Below are positions 46,241 through 58,543 of a stretch of DNA of 64,000 nt, piece by piece; position 1 is the first letter of the stretch, and every line of letters starts with the position of its first letter. Location of the stretch: NCBI GenBank assembly GCA_949126835.1, contig OX421506.1:30486441-30550440 (forward strand), written 5' to 3'. The position numbers and the translations under genes are program-made. Source of the stretch: Anisus vortex (Eukaryota; Mollusca; Gastropoda; Planorbidae). The notes under the pieces are model-generated. The model did no database searches. It was not told where the DNA came from and saw nothing but the letters and a program-made list of their open reading frames with translations.

Positions 46241-46750
46241 GCTTTACACTGTTAATCAAGTTTGTAGCTTGTAAATGAATATCAATGGCATAATTTTGAG
46301 AAAAAAAACGCAGTTTAAAAACCTTTTTTAGAGACATGTACGATTGATGTAACAATCTTCTTTTTGAAATGAATATCTATAATTTAAAATAAGTATTTCG
46401 CACAACTAATTTAAAATAAAAACTAACCCCTTTCTTTGTAAACTAAGTTTATATTTAATTAATATTTTGATAGATTAAAATCAATATAAGTGGTATCATA
46501 CCTTATGAATTTCCACATTAAAATTTTGCGCATCCTTTTTTTCTAGCTTTGGCCCGCAAAAAAAGATAAAAAGACAACTCGCTTTGTTTCGGCTACATTG
46601 TGTCGTTTTCATTCTATTTATTTCGTAAAAACGAACGTATCCAAAAAGTTTATTTACTTCCGTCTCTTCCGGTAGAGACAGCCATTTTTTACGTTAAATA
46701 TTTTCTTCGATTCGCAAATTGGTCGAAGGTATTAGTGACTATTCCAATAG

Positions 46751-46922
46751 CTATGATGCTGAAAATTTGATAGAATGTATTGTTGTTTGGGACAAGTCTG
46801 CTGCCCAAGTTTCAGCTCGATTAGACGAAGGGAAGTGGTCAAAAAATCGATGCAAAGTTTTCCATGCAAGCGACAGGACAAGCAGACAAGCAGACAGTAT
46901 GAGTTAATAGAAAGGGAGTAAA
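46751..46922 (+). repeat. Repeat family copy (CAGCTCGAT...GGGAGTA)
   Basis: Second copy of the 44640-44800 repeat, with GACAAGCAGACAAGCAGACA before AAAGGGAGTA. It abuts, and seems to cut short, the exon copy at 46946-47000. Confidence 0.6.
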
Positions 46923-46945
46923 TTAAACAAAATGTAACCGAATGG

Positions 46946-47000
46946 GTTTGAACTTGTACTATATCTCTTTCTTTTGTCGTTAATGCTACTATAGCTTCAC
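46946..47000 (-). pseudogene. Truncated copy of the coiled-coil exon
   Basis: Acceptor TTCTTTTTTTAG, then phase 1 GEAIVALTTKERDIVQ, aligned to GKAIDEIKAKDDEIQV of the 49 kb exon. No donor like that of the 49 kb exon follows. Confidence 0.4.
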
Positions 47001-47002
47001 CT

Positions 47003-48400
47003 AAAAAAAGAATGGATTATTTTATATAAGAATGAACATTATAAGCCAACACAATATTGAAGATTATAATTATAAATTATATTTATAATTAATTATATTA
47101 TAATTTGTGTAGACTGTGCGGATAAAGCATCAACTTTTGAATTTAAAGTTCGGGTTATTCCAATTACAAAGGTGTGTCTCTAGACCGTGCCAGTATGAAG
47201 TAGGGGTTAGGCTACGCTTTGCATAGAATAGAGCCTTTGAAAACGTACAATATTTTATTCTCTCACTTTAGAGTTGTGTTTCTAGAATTGATAATTAATA
47301 GTCAGGAAGGAAATGAAAGCTCGCTTCGCTCTGCCTAGCTTATCCGTTGGAAGGGTAATTGCATCAGAATAAAATAGTTCTCTGCTTGCTCTAAATGAGA
47401 AGATTGTTTTAGATTTTTCTTGTATTTATTATAGAAAGTTAACATAGCCTTTACATGAATAAAGTTATTACTGTTTATTTACACTACGGCTTGAATTCAT
47501 TGCTTAATTACCAAGAGTTGTATATTTCTTAGGCATCTACTAATAATATCTATCCACTACAGGAAGTGTAAATAATACATATTCAGCAAGGAATAGTTAA
47601 CGGGCGATACTAGCAAGGCTCATGGCCTAGGGGACGATGCAAAGATGAATCTACCAGAAGACAAATCTAGACGACGATTATCATTGTTTAATCGCGTAAA
47701 CACACCATTACAACTGATCTACAAAAGAAAGATAGTACTGAGGCAATTGTGGCTTTAATAATGTATTTTATGAGTAAAATTAGTCATAATATGGGAAAAG
47801 TATAAAATTAAAATTTAAAAAAAATATTTTAATTTTACATCATTGTATAACTTAACAGTGTCTTGTTTATTCTCAAATACTCTTGACAAACAATATTAAT
47901 TGTAGCGTAAATTTGATTTTCTTACATTGAATTGCCATAGTAAGCTTCATTGACAACAGTTAATGCATATCTATTATATTAAAAGATTAATGAGAGACAT
48001 GACTTAGTAGATTAACGTTTATAAGTATGTTCTACTATTAAAGGCATTATGAATAAATATATGTAAAATAAAAACAGTCAATCATGATAAAAACATATGG
48101 ATTAAGACGATAGACAAAGACAAATATTTCAGAATTAGAATAAGTGATTGAGTCAACCAGAACTAAATATTTTTTTAAACATATAGAAATAGATTATTGA
48201 TTATCTTTTTTCTCATCTAATACATTTGCAATGCAATAATCAATGATAGAAGATATAATTATTCTAACAAGTTAAATGATGTTTTAAGCATAATCGTTTC
48301 AAAAACGGTTTAAAAGTTTTATTAAAATATGATTTTATGAAAAGCGAAAACTTGTATTAAAAAAAAATTATATAGAAAACAGTCTAATTTTTTTTTTAGC
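47003..48400. other. AT-rich, nothing recognised
   Basis: Presumed intron; no signal. Confidence 0.4.
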
Positions 48401-48401
48401 A

Positions 48402-48465
48402 TTGCTTCTTTTGAAGCTGAACTATTTCGTGATCTTTAGCTGTGATTTCATTAGCTTATCTTCTA
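48402..48465 (-). pseudogene. Decayed copy of the coiled-coil exon
   Basis: Reads KAIDRR, stop, then ANEITAKDHEIVQLQKKQC. The acceptor AG is lost (CATATA in place of CTCAGGT). Clearly homologous to 49035-48952. Confidence 0.6.
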
Positions 48466-48951
48466 TCAATAGCTTTATATGAATGAAAAACAACATAATA
48501 AAGAAGCTAACTGTTAGATGTTATTTTTCATGCTAAGCTTTGTGTCACAAGTTAGATAACTAAGTATCCTGAGATTCATTAGTCCACGCCTTAGTCCTTA
48601 GGCTTTTATAAGAATCTCCCAATTTAATGACAAATAAACTTCAGTTGGTAGCGGAGAAAGACCAGTCATGCCAAATGAAGTAGCGTCAGGTGCTCCTCAA
48701 GTCTAAATTAAAAGACTGTTGTCAAAAGGCAATGACATGCGTTTGTTTACATTTTGCCATCTAGATTAGAGTTTTTGAAGACAACACTTTTCTAAGTGTT
48801 GATAAAAATGATAACGATTGATCGTGCTTAAAAATATAAGAAAGATAGATGAAACATAATTATTTTACTCTGACTTGGAAATCATGGACAATCCTTACTT
48901 ACTACTGACCTTTCACTATTTATCTTAATGGACAAACGAAAAATACCCAAC

Positions 48952-49035
48952 CTAATTTCTTTTTCAGCTGAAATATTTCCTGATCTTTAACTTGTATTTC
49001 ATCATCTTTTGCTTTTATTTCATCAATAGCTTTAC
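48952..49035 (-). CDS. Coiled-coil exon (84 bp) of the CARD gene
   Basis: Acceptor TTTTTTTCTCAG and donor TTAG|GTTGGG. The phase-1 reading is GKAIDEIKAKDDEIQVKDQE continuing IFQLKKKL. Heptad-like spacing of I/L/V suggests a short coiled coil for self-association. It joins the CARD exon in frame (phase 1 to 1). Two degraded copies downstream (48.4 and 47.0 kb) show that this exon has duplicated repeatedly. Confidence 0.65.
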
Positions 49036-50620
49036 CTGAGAAAAAAATATGGAAGTCTAAAATAAGGGCAGGACTTTGCATGAAATTAATCTAAATGTCA
49101 CTAAATGCATATGTTTAGTTTTTGTCTAAGTTGTATACTTCAACTATTTCTGGATCTAAAATACTTAGTTTGGGAATTTTAGTAACATTATTTAAATGTA
49201 AAAATTGCATTAGAAATGGATATGCATCATAATTTATAAATTTTTTCATAAAAATATTTACACTACAGTATTATAAAAAATAGTATAATTATATATTACT
49301 ACACATCAAATTAAAGGTTAACAACTTGTCTTTATATGGAACAAATCTTACAATAAACCATTAGGAATTAGATGACAAAAATTACATTTTCACAATTTCG
49401 TCAAAAAACAATGTATTCTAGAATCGTCAGTTTTACCGTTTTTTTTTTCTCAAAACGTTGTTGTTTTTTTCTTAAATTTTTCAGAAGTATTTTATTTATT
49501 AACCAATTATCGTGAAATTTGCAACAGCTATTCCATACATTATGGATGTTATATTGTATAGATAGAGCGATTTTGTTAATAACAATTAGTTATTTTTCTT
49601 ATAAATAATTGTGTAACTCTTTATATGTTTTTTTTTTTTAATCATATAATATGTCACACACAAAAAAAATCATTAAAAGTTCATTTTGAGTCTAACCTAA
49701 AATTTGCATAAATGTATTTAGTATCTAAATGTAATTAAATTACATCTTTATTGATAAAAAAAAAAGTAGATTGGCTTTTTGTTTAATAAAAAAAATATTT
49801 AAAATAGTAAAATGGTCGTCATCTCCATGGTCATCAATTCTTATCTTTTTAGGTTTGTTTGCTCATTTTTTATAAGTCTTGTCAATAGTAGACTACTACA
49901 TATGGTCCAAATATAAAACATATTGGATAAGAAAATAAAATCGCCCTCTACTCGCTATCTAGGTCTTAAATAGAATAAACACTTGACATAATATCAACTT
50001 TGAAATAGCATTAATAGCATTCGCACAAAATCGTATTAAAAACGGACATAAAAATAATAAATAATATTTAAAAATCGCAAAAAAAATAATATTCTTTATA
50101 TGTACAGTATAATATAATAGGTCTTGCTCTAACTTGCTTTGAACTTTCAATGACATTGTGTTTTTGTTTTCAATTTTAGCTTAAAAATATTTATGATAGG
50201 TTACCAATTATGTCAATAGAGGGTAGTATATTTTGATTGTATTTGTTTGATTTATACTTCGTAAAAACCGTCTTTTAAAAACGTATTTACAGTCATAGTC
50301 ATGACAAATGCGTTTTATCAATGATTTCAAAATCAAAAACGTTTGAATTTCGTTAACTAATATAAACTCTGCTAAATTTTCAATTTACGTCATATTTGTA
50401 TAAATGTCTAACTGTCTGGCATTGACTGCAAGACAGCAAACAGCTCTGCAGACTGGCTAATAGAAGAAGAAGAAGAATAACTGTCTTGTATAAGATTAAA
50501 CCATTTAAAAAACACTTTGTATTTTTTGTTTAATGAAATGGTATACATTTTTAAATAAAATAATTTAAAACAGTATATTTAAGTCATATATTTCAATCAT
50601 AACAAATACAAATAATTTAC
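49036..50620. other. AT-rich intron, nothing recognised
   Basis: Intron between the CARD and coiled-coil exons. Confidence 0.5.
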
Positions 50621-50906
50621 CTGTTTCCTTTATTGTTTCCAGTATGTGTTTGAATCTTTTCTCTAATGATAGAAGAAAGTAATTAAAAGCTTCTCCTGGT
50701 CCAGCATGTAGCAAAGCTGTCAACATAATTTCATTCCTTTTAGATTTACGTTTTTCATTTCTTATTTGTTCTATATCGTCTAAAGAAATAACATCATTTT
50801 GAAACAAGTAATCCACAATATCCAAAGCTTCAAGATTCTCATTTAAATAGACATAGTTTTTCCGAATGCAGTCGAAATCTTTTGATTTTAGTTTGCCTCT
50901 AGACAT
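50621..50906 (-). CDS. CARD-domain exon, proposed first coding exon
   Basis: ATG at 50906, 95 codons, then one base and donor ACAG|GTAAAT (phase 1). The product has the CARD six-helix pattern: YLNENLEALDIVDYLFQNDV, then ISLDDIEQIRNEKRKSKRNE (the EEIR-EK motif), then LLHAGPGEAFNYFLLSLEKR (the GP-AF--FL--L motif). CARD domains mediate homotypic binding in apoptosis and innate-immune complexes such as caspase, RIG-I-like or NOD-like pathways in the cytoplasm. The domain is complete. Which partner it binds cannot be told. An upstream AG just before the ATG (TATGAG|AA) would also be in phase 1, so an additional 5' exon (for example 52526-52433) is possible. Confidence 0.82.
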
Positions 50907-50949
50907 TTCTCATACGATAATTTTATTTATGAATACTTGTAACCAGTGT

Positions 50950-52432
50950 ACAATATCATAAATATTTTTTCAAGGCTTGTTTATAATCCTTAACAACAAA
51001 ATGGCTAGTTGTTGTATATAACTGTAAGCCAAATAATTTCGGGAATCTATGGTTGTCAAGTACCTCGTATTTGGTATTTCTTCATATTATATATCAAGAA
51101 TGTAGGCCTATCATACCTTTTTTTTTTTTTTTTTTCATTTTGGTTTTTCTTTACAAAGTATTATAAGTTAAATAGGGTATTTTGTTGAAGACATACCAAC
51201 AGTTCTTTTAAGAAAATCAACAACGAAATATCGGGAATCTCCGAAATTACCTGTACAGCGTGCAAGTGTTACAAACTACTTTCTATTCAGGAACAATTAA
51301 GCGAACCAAAACCACGTCTTAAGGACTATCTACTTGGATCTTTGAAATGTATATCATATTTTCGAAAATAGCATGCTACAAAAAAACGTGTTAATTATGT
51401 CCTTTTGAAGGCTTGCATTACGATATTTCTAACTTTGATGAACAATAGCTGATGACACGCCTATAGCTTTATTTACTTAAAACCAAAAGTAGATCACAAA
51501 AAATAATTGGAGTAAGCTTTATCTGTACAAATATATTGTTTTTATTAAGCTTAGTCTTAATCCACGGCTTTTATACCGGTAATACGAAGGTAACATAGAG
51601 TCCAATAAAATCAATACAATAGGTGTATCAACGTTCTGTGTCTCAGTTTCAATATCTATCAATATCTACTGTAAGCTCAATATCTCCCTCTCTCTATTAA
51701 CTATTAACTTTCAATTATTTACCATTCTCATATTATGGCACTCGGTATTATTTTAAATATTAAAACGTGTGAGTAGATAGAATTATACAATAAATGATGC
51801 ATAAACTGGGAATAAATAAGAATTATATTGTTTGCCATTAATCAGTCAATATGAGAAATAGAAGAAACCCATATACAATTAATTAGAATAATTCAGAATT
51901 CAGAATTGAAAAACAGCGTATTAATGAATCTTCTGGGTAGAACTTTTTTTAAAGACCTTTTTCAAAATGCAATACAAAACTCACACAAGCGTAGGATGCA
52001 ATTATCAATTCCCAATCATTCTGGCGTTTGTGATAGCAGCTACACATTTAAAAAAAAAAAAGCAAACATGATCATGTCGGAGTTTTCTCAAAAGGACATT
52101 TCTTGTCGATTTGTCAAGGTCAAAAAGTCTCAAGAAGGTTAGAAAACAGCGAGATTCAGAAAACTATGGCATGGTGAACTACACTTAATTTTACTTGGAA
52201 TTGTCTTTGAATGTATTTCAGTGAAAAATGACAGTTAAAGCAAACAATGTTTATGTTTTATTAATCCAAGTAATTCGATCAAGATTTAAATATCACTAAT
52301 TGGAATCCTCATTCCTTAAGCCATGACTTACTTTTCTGCCGGCACTTATTTCCCGACTTTTGAAAAAACAACATACCAAATATATATATACAATTTAAAA
52401 ATTAATAACAATAAATAAAACAAATTATTTAC
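50950..52432. other. No gene recognised
   Basis: Region upstream of the CARD exon; the CARD-gene promoter could lie here. Contains a poly-T run (about 51119-51136). Confidence 0.4.
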
Positions 52433-52526
52433 CTCCGTTGTGTCTACGGGCTATATCCAACTGCCCACAGTCTAAAAGTAAACCAGCTTCACAATTAATT
52501 TCTTGTAGAAGAGACTTAAATAGCAT
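52433..52526 (-). CDS. Candidate first exon upstream of CARD
   Basis: ATG at 52526 opens 31 codons (MLFKSLLQEINCEAGLLLDC, then GQLDIARRHNG) and ends in phase 1 at GGAG|GTAAAT. The phase matches that of the other exons. The LLLDCG...RRHNG phrase faintly recalls an ankyrin repeat, but this is weak. Its copy in the left arm (about 11690-11752) is broken. It may belong to the CARD gene or to another gene. Confidence 0.4.
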
Positions 52527-53540
52527 TTTGGCGGTTATCCGCCTGCAATTGAAAATCGCTCTGCGTGCCAAGTCTTGGTCCTTGTTAATAACTTTCTAGG
52601 ATTGAACTATCAACCTCATATGTTTGCAGACAACCAGAAAGTTCAGTTCACTCAAACAGTTACAATGTTAAACTCAACATGATCAACTCTACTTAGGTGA
52701 CTATAGCTACAACCTACTCAATACTTTGTGTGCCAGTGTTGTAGTTGGGGTTTCCCTGACAACAAAATTCCTTAACACCCTAACCACCCACCCTCCTCAC
52801 ACGCCCATCTACATATAAACTTTTCATATTATATTGTCTTACAATTGCGTTTAAGTTTTAAAATAAAAAACGGTTAACTTAGTATCTGGTTTTCGCGTGC
52901 CTGTTATGCGAGTCTTAATTTTGATTAAATTGAAAATCATTTTAAAAAGGTTTAGTGTTTGTATTTTTTTTACTTGTTATGGTTACCCTATACCATGCCC
53001 TAATGTTACGTTACTCAAGAAGAAATATCACTTAAATAATTGTTTATATAAACTATAATGAAAATCTATAAATAGTATCTATCTCACTCTGCATCTGTGT
53101 ATGGAACACGATGATCTAGTGACAGCTTGCATGGATAGACATAATATTTTTTTCGGTTTTAAACACACTTTATAAAACCTCTTTTTTTTTTACTGATAAT
53201 GGAGTGCGTCTCCATATCCGTATAATGACATAAAAAGTACTGCGATTTGATATTGAGCTGGCTACATAATCCTCTTGTTTTCCGTTGTCATAGAAACTGG
53301 TGAACCTTGCTTCTCTAGCTCTAAAGACTAACGTAAATGATTTTTTTATGTATGTAAAATGATTAGCACAGTTTATTATAATCCTCATTTAGAATATAAC
53401 AAGTTATGTATTATTTCTGTTTTGCTTACTTATTCTTATACATATTAAATAAAAAAAATGAAATGATGAATACAAATACTTCATTTGTTCTAATAATTGT
53501 TTATATTATTTTCAGAGTTTATATCTTGGATTACGGTGTT

Positions 53541-53594
53541 ATTAAATGAAATTCAATTAACCACATCAGGTAAACAATTTACATCTGTTTAACA
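53541..53594 (+). CDS. Paralogue of the 10.1 kb mini-exon
   Basis: Acceptor TATTATTTTCAG and donor TCAG|GTAAAC bound 54 bp reading EFISWITVLLNEIQLTTSG in phase 1. It is on the plus strand because the arm is inverted. Frame and splice sites are intact despite many substitutions, so it may belong to a second expressed gene or be a recent relic. No upstream partner exon found on this strand. Confidence 0.5.
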
Positions 53595-54879
53595 TTGAGG
53601 CTAAACGTTTATGCTTTTTACCTTTACATAAATTTGTTGATAGAAGTTTTAAGTGTATTTTTTAAAATATTTAAAAACATTCATAATTGATAAATTTGTT
53701 TAATCAATTCAAAACATTAAAAAAATACACACAAATAAGACAGTATTATTTCTCTCAAAAAAATGACAGTTACAATATTTATAAGACATTGATAAAAACA
53801 AATAAACCACTAACACTTTATAGCCTGTAAAAAATAAACACACATAAGTCCTAATGGTATTCATTAAATGTGATCACAAAAAACAAAATCTTCCCGGCTT
53901 TACCATATAGAGAAAAAAAAAAGTATTGTACCATTGTTAATGTTTTTTAATATTACATAAACTATACATCCCCAAAACAACAAACAAATTTAAAAATGTA
54001 ATAATGAATAACTAAAGGAAAGATTTTCTTCAAGTAATACTACTAGTGTAGTAAATTACAAAATATAATCATTATAAATTATATAATAAACATTATTTAA
54101 AGTGATAATTAATAAAAGACCTAAGTACGGGTAGGCTACTACCTATAGACGAGTCTCCATTACACTACTTAGTCCAACTAATCATAAGCTGGATTTAACA
54201 AAATTACACAACATGTAGCAATTACTAGTTAAAATAACTTAAGGATTAATAAAACATCTATAAAAGATGTCGGTTGAAACGAAAGTTTCATAACTCATCT
54301 TTGTTAATCTTTCTCTAACGCCTTTCTCTTTTATCATGTCTCTATATAATTTGTCTTTAAACTAGAACAATTCTGGCATAAAATTAGTGACTAGCTCTTT
54401 ATGATTTAATTGATTTAGAAGATGTGCTAGCTTTATTCATTTATTTTTCAAGTATACAAATTTAATTATGACTTTTAACTAAAAAACTGTAATGATTGAT
54501 CTAAGGAAATTATATACTTAAATAATATACAAAGCTACCCCTTATATTTGAAAAACAAATAAATATAGTCATTCAATCAAAATAGTGATTACTAGAATAT
54601 AACATATCAATAAAATATGTTTATCTACTAATGGGTTACAATTATTAATTAGCATTAATTATTTAGAGATGGAAATGATTCAAGCCATCTCTATTATAGG
54701 AAATATGTAATCAACATATGTATGACAAAAATAAAAATTGTTGTCAAGATATTATTATTATTATCCTTTTTAATATTGTTGAAAAAATGGCTTAGAAAAA
54801 TTAAGTTTTAAAATTAACAAGTGAATAATATATTTCACTAGATCTATAACACTATATATCATATTTATTTTTCCATTCA

Positions 54880-54926
54880 GAATGTGCATCTTTCTGGTTG
54901 GAATACGAAAAATGTCTGAACAGTTA
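54880..54926 (+). CDS. Paralogue of the terminal exon
   Basis: After acceptor TTTTTCCATTCAG the phase-1 frame reads ECASFWLEYEKCLNS then TAA. Counterpart of 7912-7875. A conserved CAG|GTAATA follows at about 54938. Confidence 0.4.
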
Positions 54927-55680
54927 AATAGACGCTCAGGTAATAAAAATTTGATCATTTGAAATATATGTCAGTTTTCTTTAAGTTCTGAGCTTTAGCT
55001 TTATATACATACTTTGTTAGAAAACATAATGATGCATATATTGATTGATGACAAAATGAAGAATCAGTACTATCAAAGACTTATTAATGTAAGTATTCAA
55101 CAACATTAGCAAAGGAAATATTTATGGCATCCGTCTTTCTTTTGGCTCTATTCTAAGCGTTATTGGAAGCAAGGTTGATTCTGCTATCTATTTGTAAAGG
55201 GCACTTCTGTACCCATGGGCCTCATTGTTGGCAAAGTGTAGAAACCACTGATACGCTTGTATCAAAAGCATGTGGGACAGCCCCTGATGCACGTCCGAGG
55301 TCTCATTGTACCGACGAGAGGCTCCGAGTATTGCTAGCAACTACTGAAACAGTAACCTATGTTAAGCGACAGGCGGGGTGACTGGTTCCTGGACAGTATT
55401 TTGGTGTGCCCTCCCCATTGATTTACCCTTGATCATCGTTACCCCCTGGACCTATGAGCAGGAAAGCTCGTCCGGTTCTATAGTGGCATTATTAGATCTG
55501 CAAATGTAGTAAAGAAAGAAGCTTTGTTGCTCTGGGCAATGTATTAGAAAGGTCAGGTGTTGTCCTGGCAGCAGGACATATCTCTCCACGCCTTTGATGA
55601 CTCCAGAGGGACAGCTAAACTGATACAGCAAGTGACCATCTACATAACAGATTTGCCAGAGAGATTGCGCCATCAATATA

Positions 55681-58299
55681 AGACTGCCTAAGGGACTCCA
55701 TCATCTAATATTTTTCAGGGTTCACGCCTTTCCCTTCACATGAGTCGCAGAAAACATCGGAGATTTGATATTATGGTTTTATTTCTTTGATAAGCTTTCT
55801 ATCAATGTTTATGAGCCATATAGGACCAAACTATCCACGTCGGAATCAATTCATCCATAGGATCTGTGGCTTTTGTTTTTACACATTTCTGTCCAAACCT
55901 ACTGGATTAAAGGCGCCTACCTTCACTCATTCTCCTTATAGTTAAAACATGATCGGCCAAACTCGGGTGCCAACTCGAAAAAGGATTTGGGCAAATAATG
56001 TATGTCTTTGAGGAGATAATTATTAGTAATGTAGTGCTCAATTAACTGTGATGGAGGACGTCATTATCATTGATGGAGATCAAACATTATCAAGTTCAAT
56101 AAAGGCTGGCACATTCATCAGTTAGGAAGAGCTGTATTTTTAATGAAGGCGAGCAGAATTATCAATTAGGAAGAGATGTATTGTCAATGAAGGCGGGCAC
56201 ACTTATCAGTCTGGAAGGACTATACTACCAATCAAGAAGAAAAGAAACCTTTATCAGTGAGAGGATAACCTTATTTTGGGGCGTTAATATTATTAGTTAG
56301 GGGTGCACTCATTAGTGATGAAGAATATCATTTTCATTTTGAAAGGGCACCATTCTCAGATATGGCACTATTATTATGTGATGGCACCATTTTAGTCCAG
56401 GCATCATAAATGATAGCTTAAATTGTCAACAAGATATAAAATGATCAGCAACATTGAAATTTAATTGTATTCTACCTATGACAAAAATAATATAATTTGC
56501 TTTACTAATGTTGTGACTAATAGGACAAGAAAACATAAAATTAGAACAAGGATAAAATAAATAAGAACCTATAAGTTATTTTGTAATGTATGTATAAGTT
56601 GAACCAATATTGCATCTAGCCATTAAGTTAAGTAAAGTACCCGTCGGACCAAATCGATGCATAGGGCCGGTACCCATTAATCATATTAGTAAATTCATAT
56701 ATATGTGAATATATGAGACACATTCTTAGATAAATAAGTTAGATTACTATTTTAAAAAAGAAAGTTAAATATATAGATATGCAAATGTTTCTTTGTTTAT
56801 TGACATTAAATTATTGTTTAACTATACATAAAGTTTAATTACATTATTTTTTGTTTCTTTTCTAACAGATGGAATTTCAAATAACTGATGACAAACTGCA
56901 AAACGTCACATGTATAGAGCAAAGACATTTTCAGTTTAAAAGAAATGACTGAATCCAAAAATGTTGAACATACCTATAATATGTTTTAGGTAGTGATATA
57001 TTTTTTATTTCTTTGATTATACTATTTTCTTATTTATTATACTCTTTGTAAATTTTGTAGAATCACATATTTTTTTGTAAGAAATGAGACAATAATAAAG
57101 GCAAATAACTTTACTGTTTTATTATATTCATAATAACAATATTGATGTTCATTGTATAACTCTAGATTGGTATCACATTTACTAAGCTTAGAATGCTCGG
57201 TTATTTTACAATTCAGTCACAGATGTTGTCATAGGGAAAAAACTAAAACTAGTTAAAAACTCTCTTTAAATGAATATGTCTAAAATAAGCTTTTCTAATG
57301 CAATGTAAAAAAATAAAATTCAACAGAAAAAATGCTACAACAATGTAGATTCAAGACCATTTTATAAAATATTTTAATTAATAGCTATGTCTTTTTTTAA
57401 TAATGCGAAACATTTTTGAAAACATATTATACACGTAAGATATATCAAAATAAAATTAATTATACTATAAAAAAAAGCTGCAGAAGGTAAGATAAGATTT
57501 CTTTATTGATCCAAACAAATGGAAATTTGTCTTGATTACCGATGTTTTGTCCTTCAGCATATTTTAAAAAAAAAACAAGAATTATTTTAATAATTTATTT
57601 GTATACAAGCACAGAAAAATACGTATTAAAATAGACAAGCGCACACACAATCACACAATTTATCAAGCAAGAAGAAGTTCATTAGTAGTCAGCTATAGAT
57701 AGTATTCTGGCTGACTGAAGTCTTGACGATATTATATTTCTTGTTGCGTATGGTAGATAGTATGACCGGAGGCTAACACACAATAATTCTTCGTCCAGTC
57801 TGCATATTAATCTTGTGTGGTAATGAAGTTTGTATTGCAATATTGTTTGTTTATATAGATAGCCAACCATCCAACTTTACCAACTGCCACTGTTGACGGG
57901 TCTGTCGAAGGGAAGCAGATAAAATGTCAACAATGAACAATGAACAGACGTATTGCTCCTCTACGGCCACATTTACTTTGCCTTGTTAGTGTAAAGACAT
58001 GTTTATTTGTTGTCATTTTTATTCAAGATGGCGGTTCGTTCAATAGTATGAACACTAGTGGTGTAAAATAGTTTCGCCTAAGGCGGTTCTTTACATAAAA
58101 ATTATAGGAACAATAGTTTCCGTTATACAAACTACTAACATACTTTAAGAATATGAAAATTAATAAATTCTGGCTTGATAAGATGGTAGAAAAGTTGAAA
58201 AACGGCACATCGTAATCAGGTCGCCTGCAGTTCAGTGCCCCGGAAGTGCAAAAAACAAATAAAAAATACAGAAATACATAAATATTAATAATAATAATA
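55681..58299. other. No gene recognised
   Basis: Holds a 44-bp minisatellite (56098-56229) and a phrase at about 57490-57530 (GATAAGATTTCTTTATTGATCC) that looks like a LINE-derived repeat. Otherwise AT-rich. Confidence 0.4.
56098..56229. repeat. 44-bp tandem repeat, 3 units
   Basis: Units start at 56098, 56142 and 56186, with consensus AATGAAGGCGGGCAC, TTATCAGTTAGGAAGAG and TGTATT. A fourth, degraded unit may follow. Confidence 0.8.
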
Positions 58300-58365
58300 A
58301 TATATAACAATAATAATATTTGTATAGCGCTGCCCACAAACATAATGTAAGCTCAGAGCGCATTT
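58300..58365 (+). repeat. TATAGCGC dispersed repeat copy
   Basis: TATAGCGCTGCCCACAAACA followed by GCTCAGAGCGCA. Same family as 6763-6850. Confidence 0.45.
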
Positions 58366-58543
58366 TAACATACAACTAAGAATACGGATATTACCCTAGG
58401 CCAGGTCACAGAGCTAAATTGATGATTAAAAAAAAGACAAAACAAATAAATGTAGCATTAACCGACCCAACCCATAAATAAGACTGTAAGTTTCTAAAGC
58501 ATGTTAAATGTTATCTAAGTTAAATATTGAAATAATGTGTAAT

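Larger units (their letters stand above)
52433..55680 (-). repeat. Right arm of the large inverted duplication
   Basis: Reverse-complement partner of 6525-11760; anchors are listed there. It lacks the MITE and SINE insertions of the left arm. Confidence 0.8.

Noticed and set aside
46501..46560. Possible further mini-exon ending AAG|GTATGA
   Set aside because: No acceptor with a pyrimidine tract gives a length divisible by 3.
51240..51290. Strong donor ACAG|GTAATT on the minus strand
   Set aside because: Available acceptors give lengths of 25 or 32 and a stop in phase 1.
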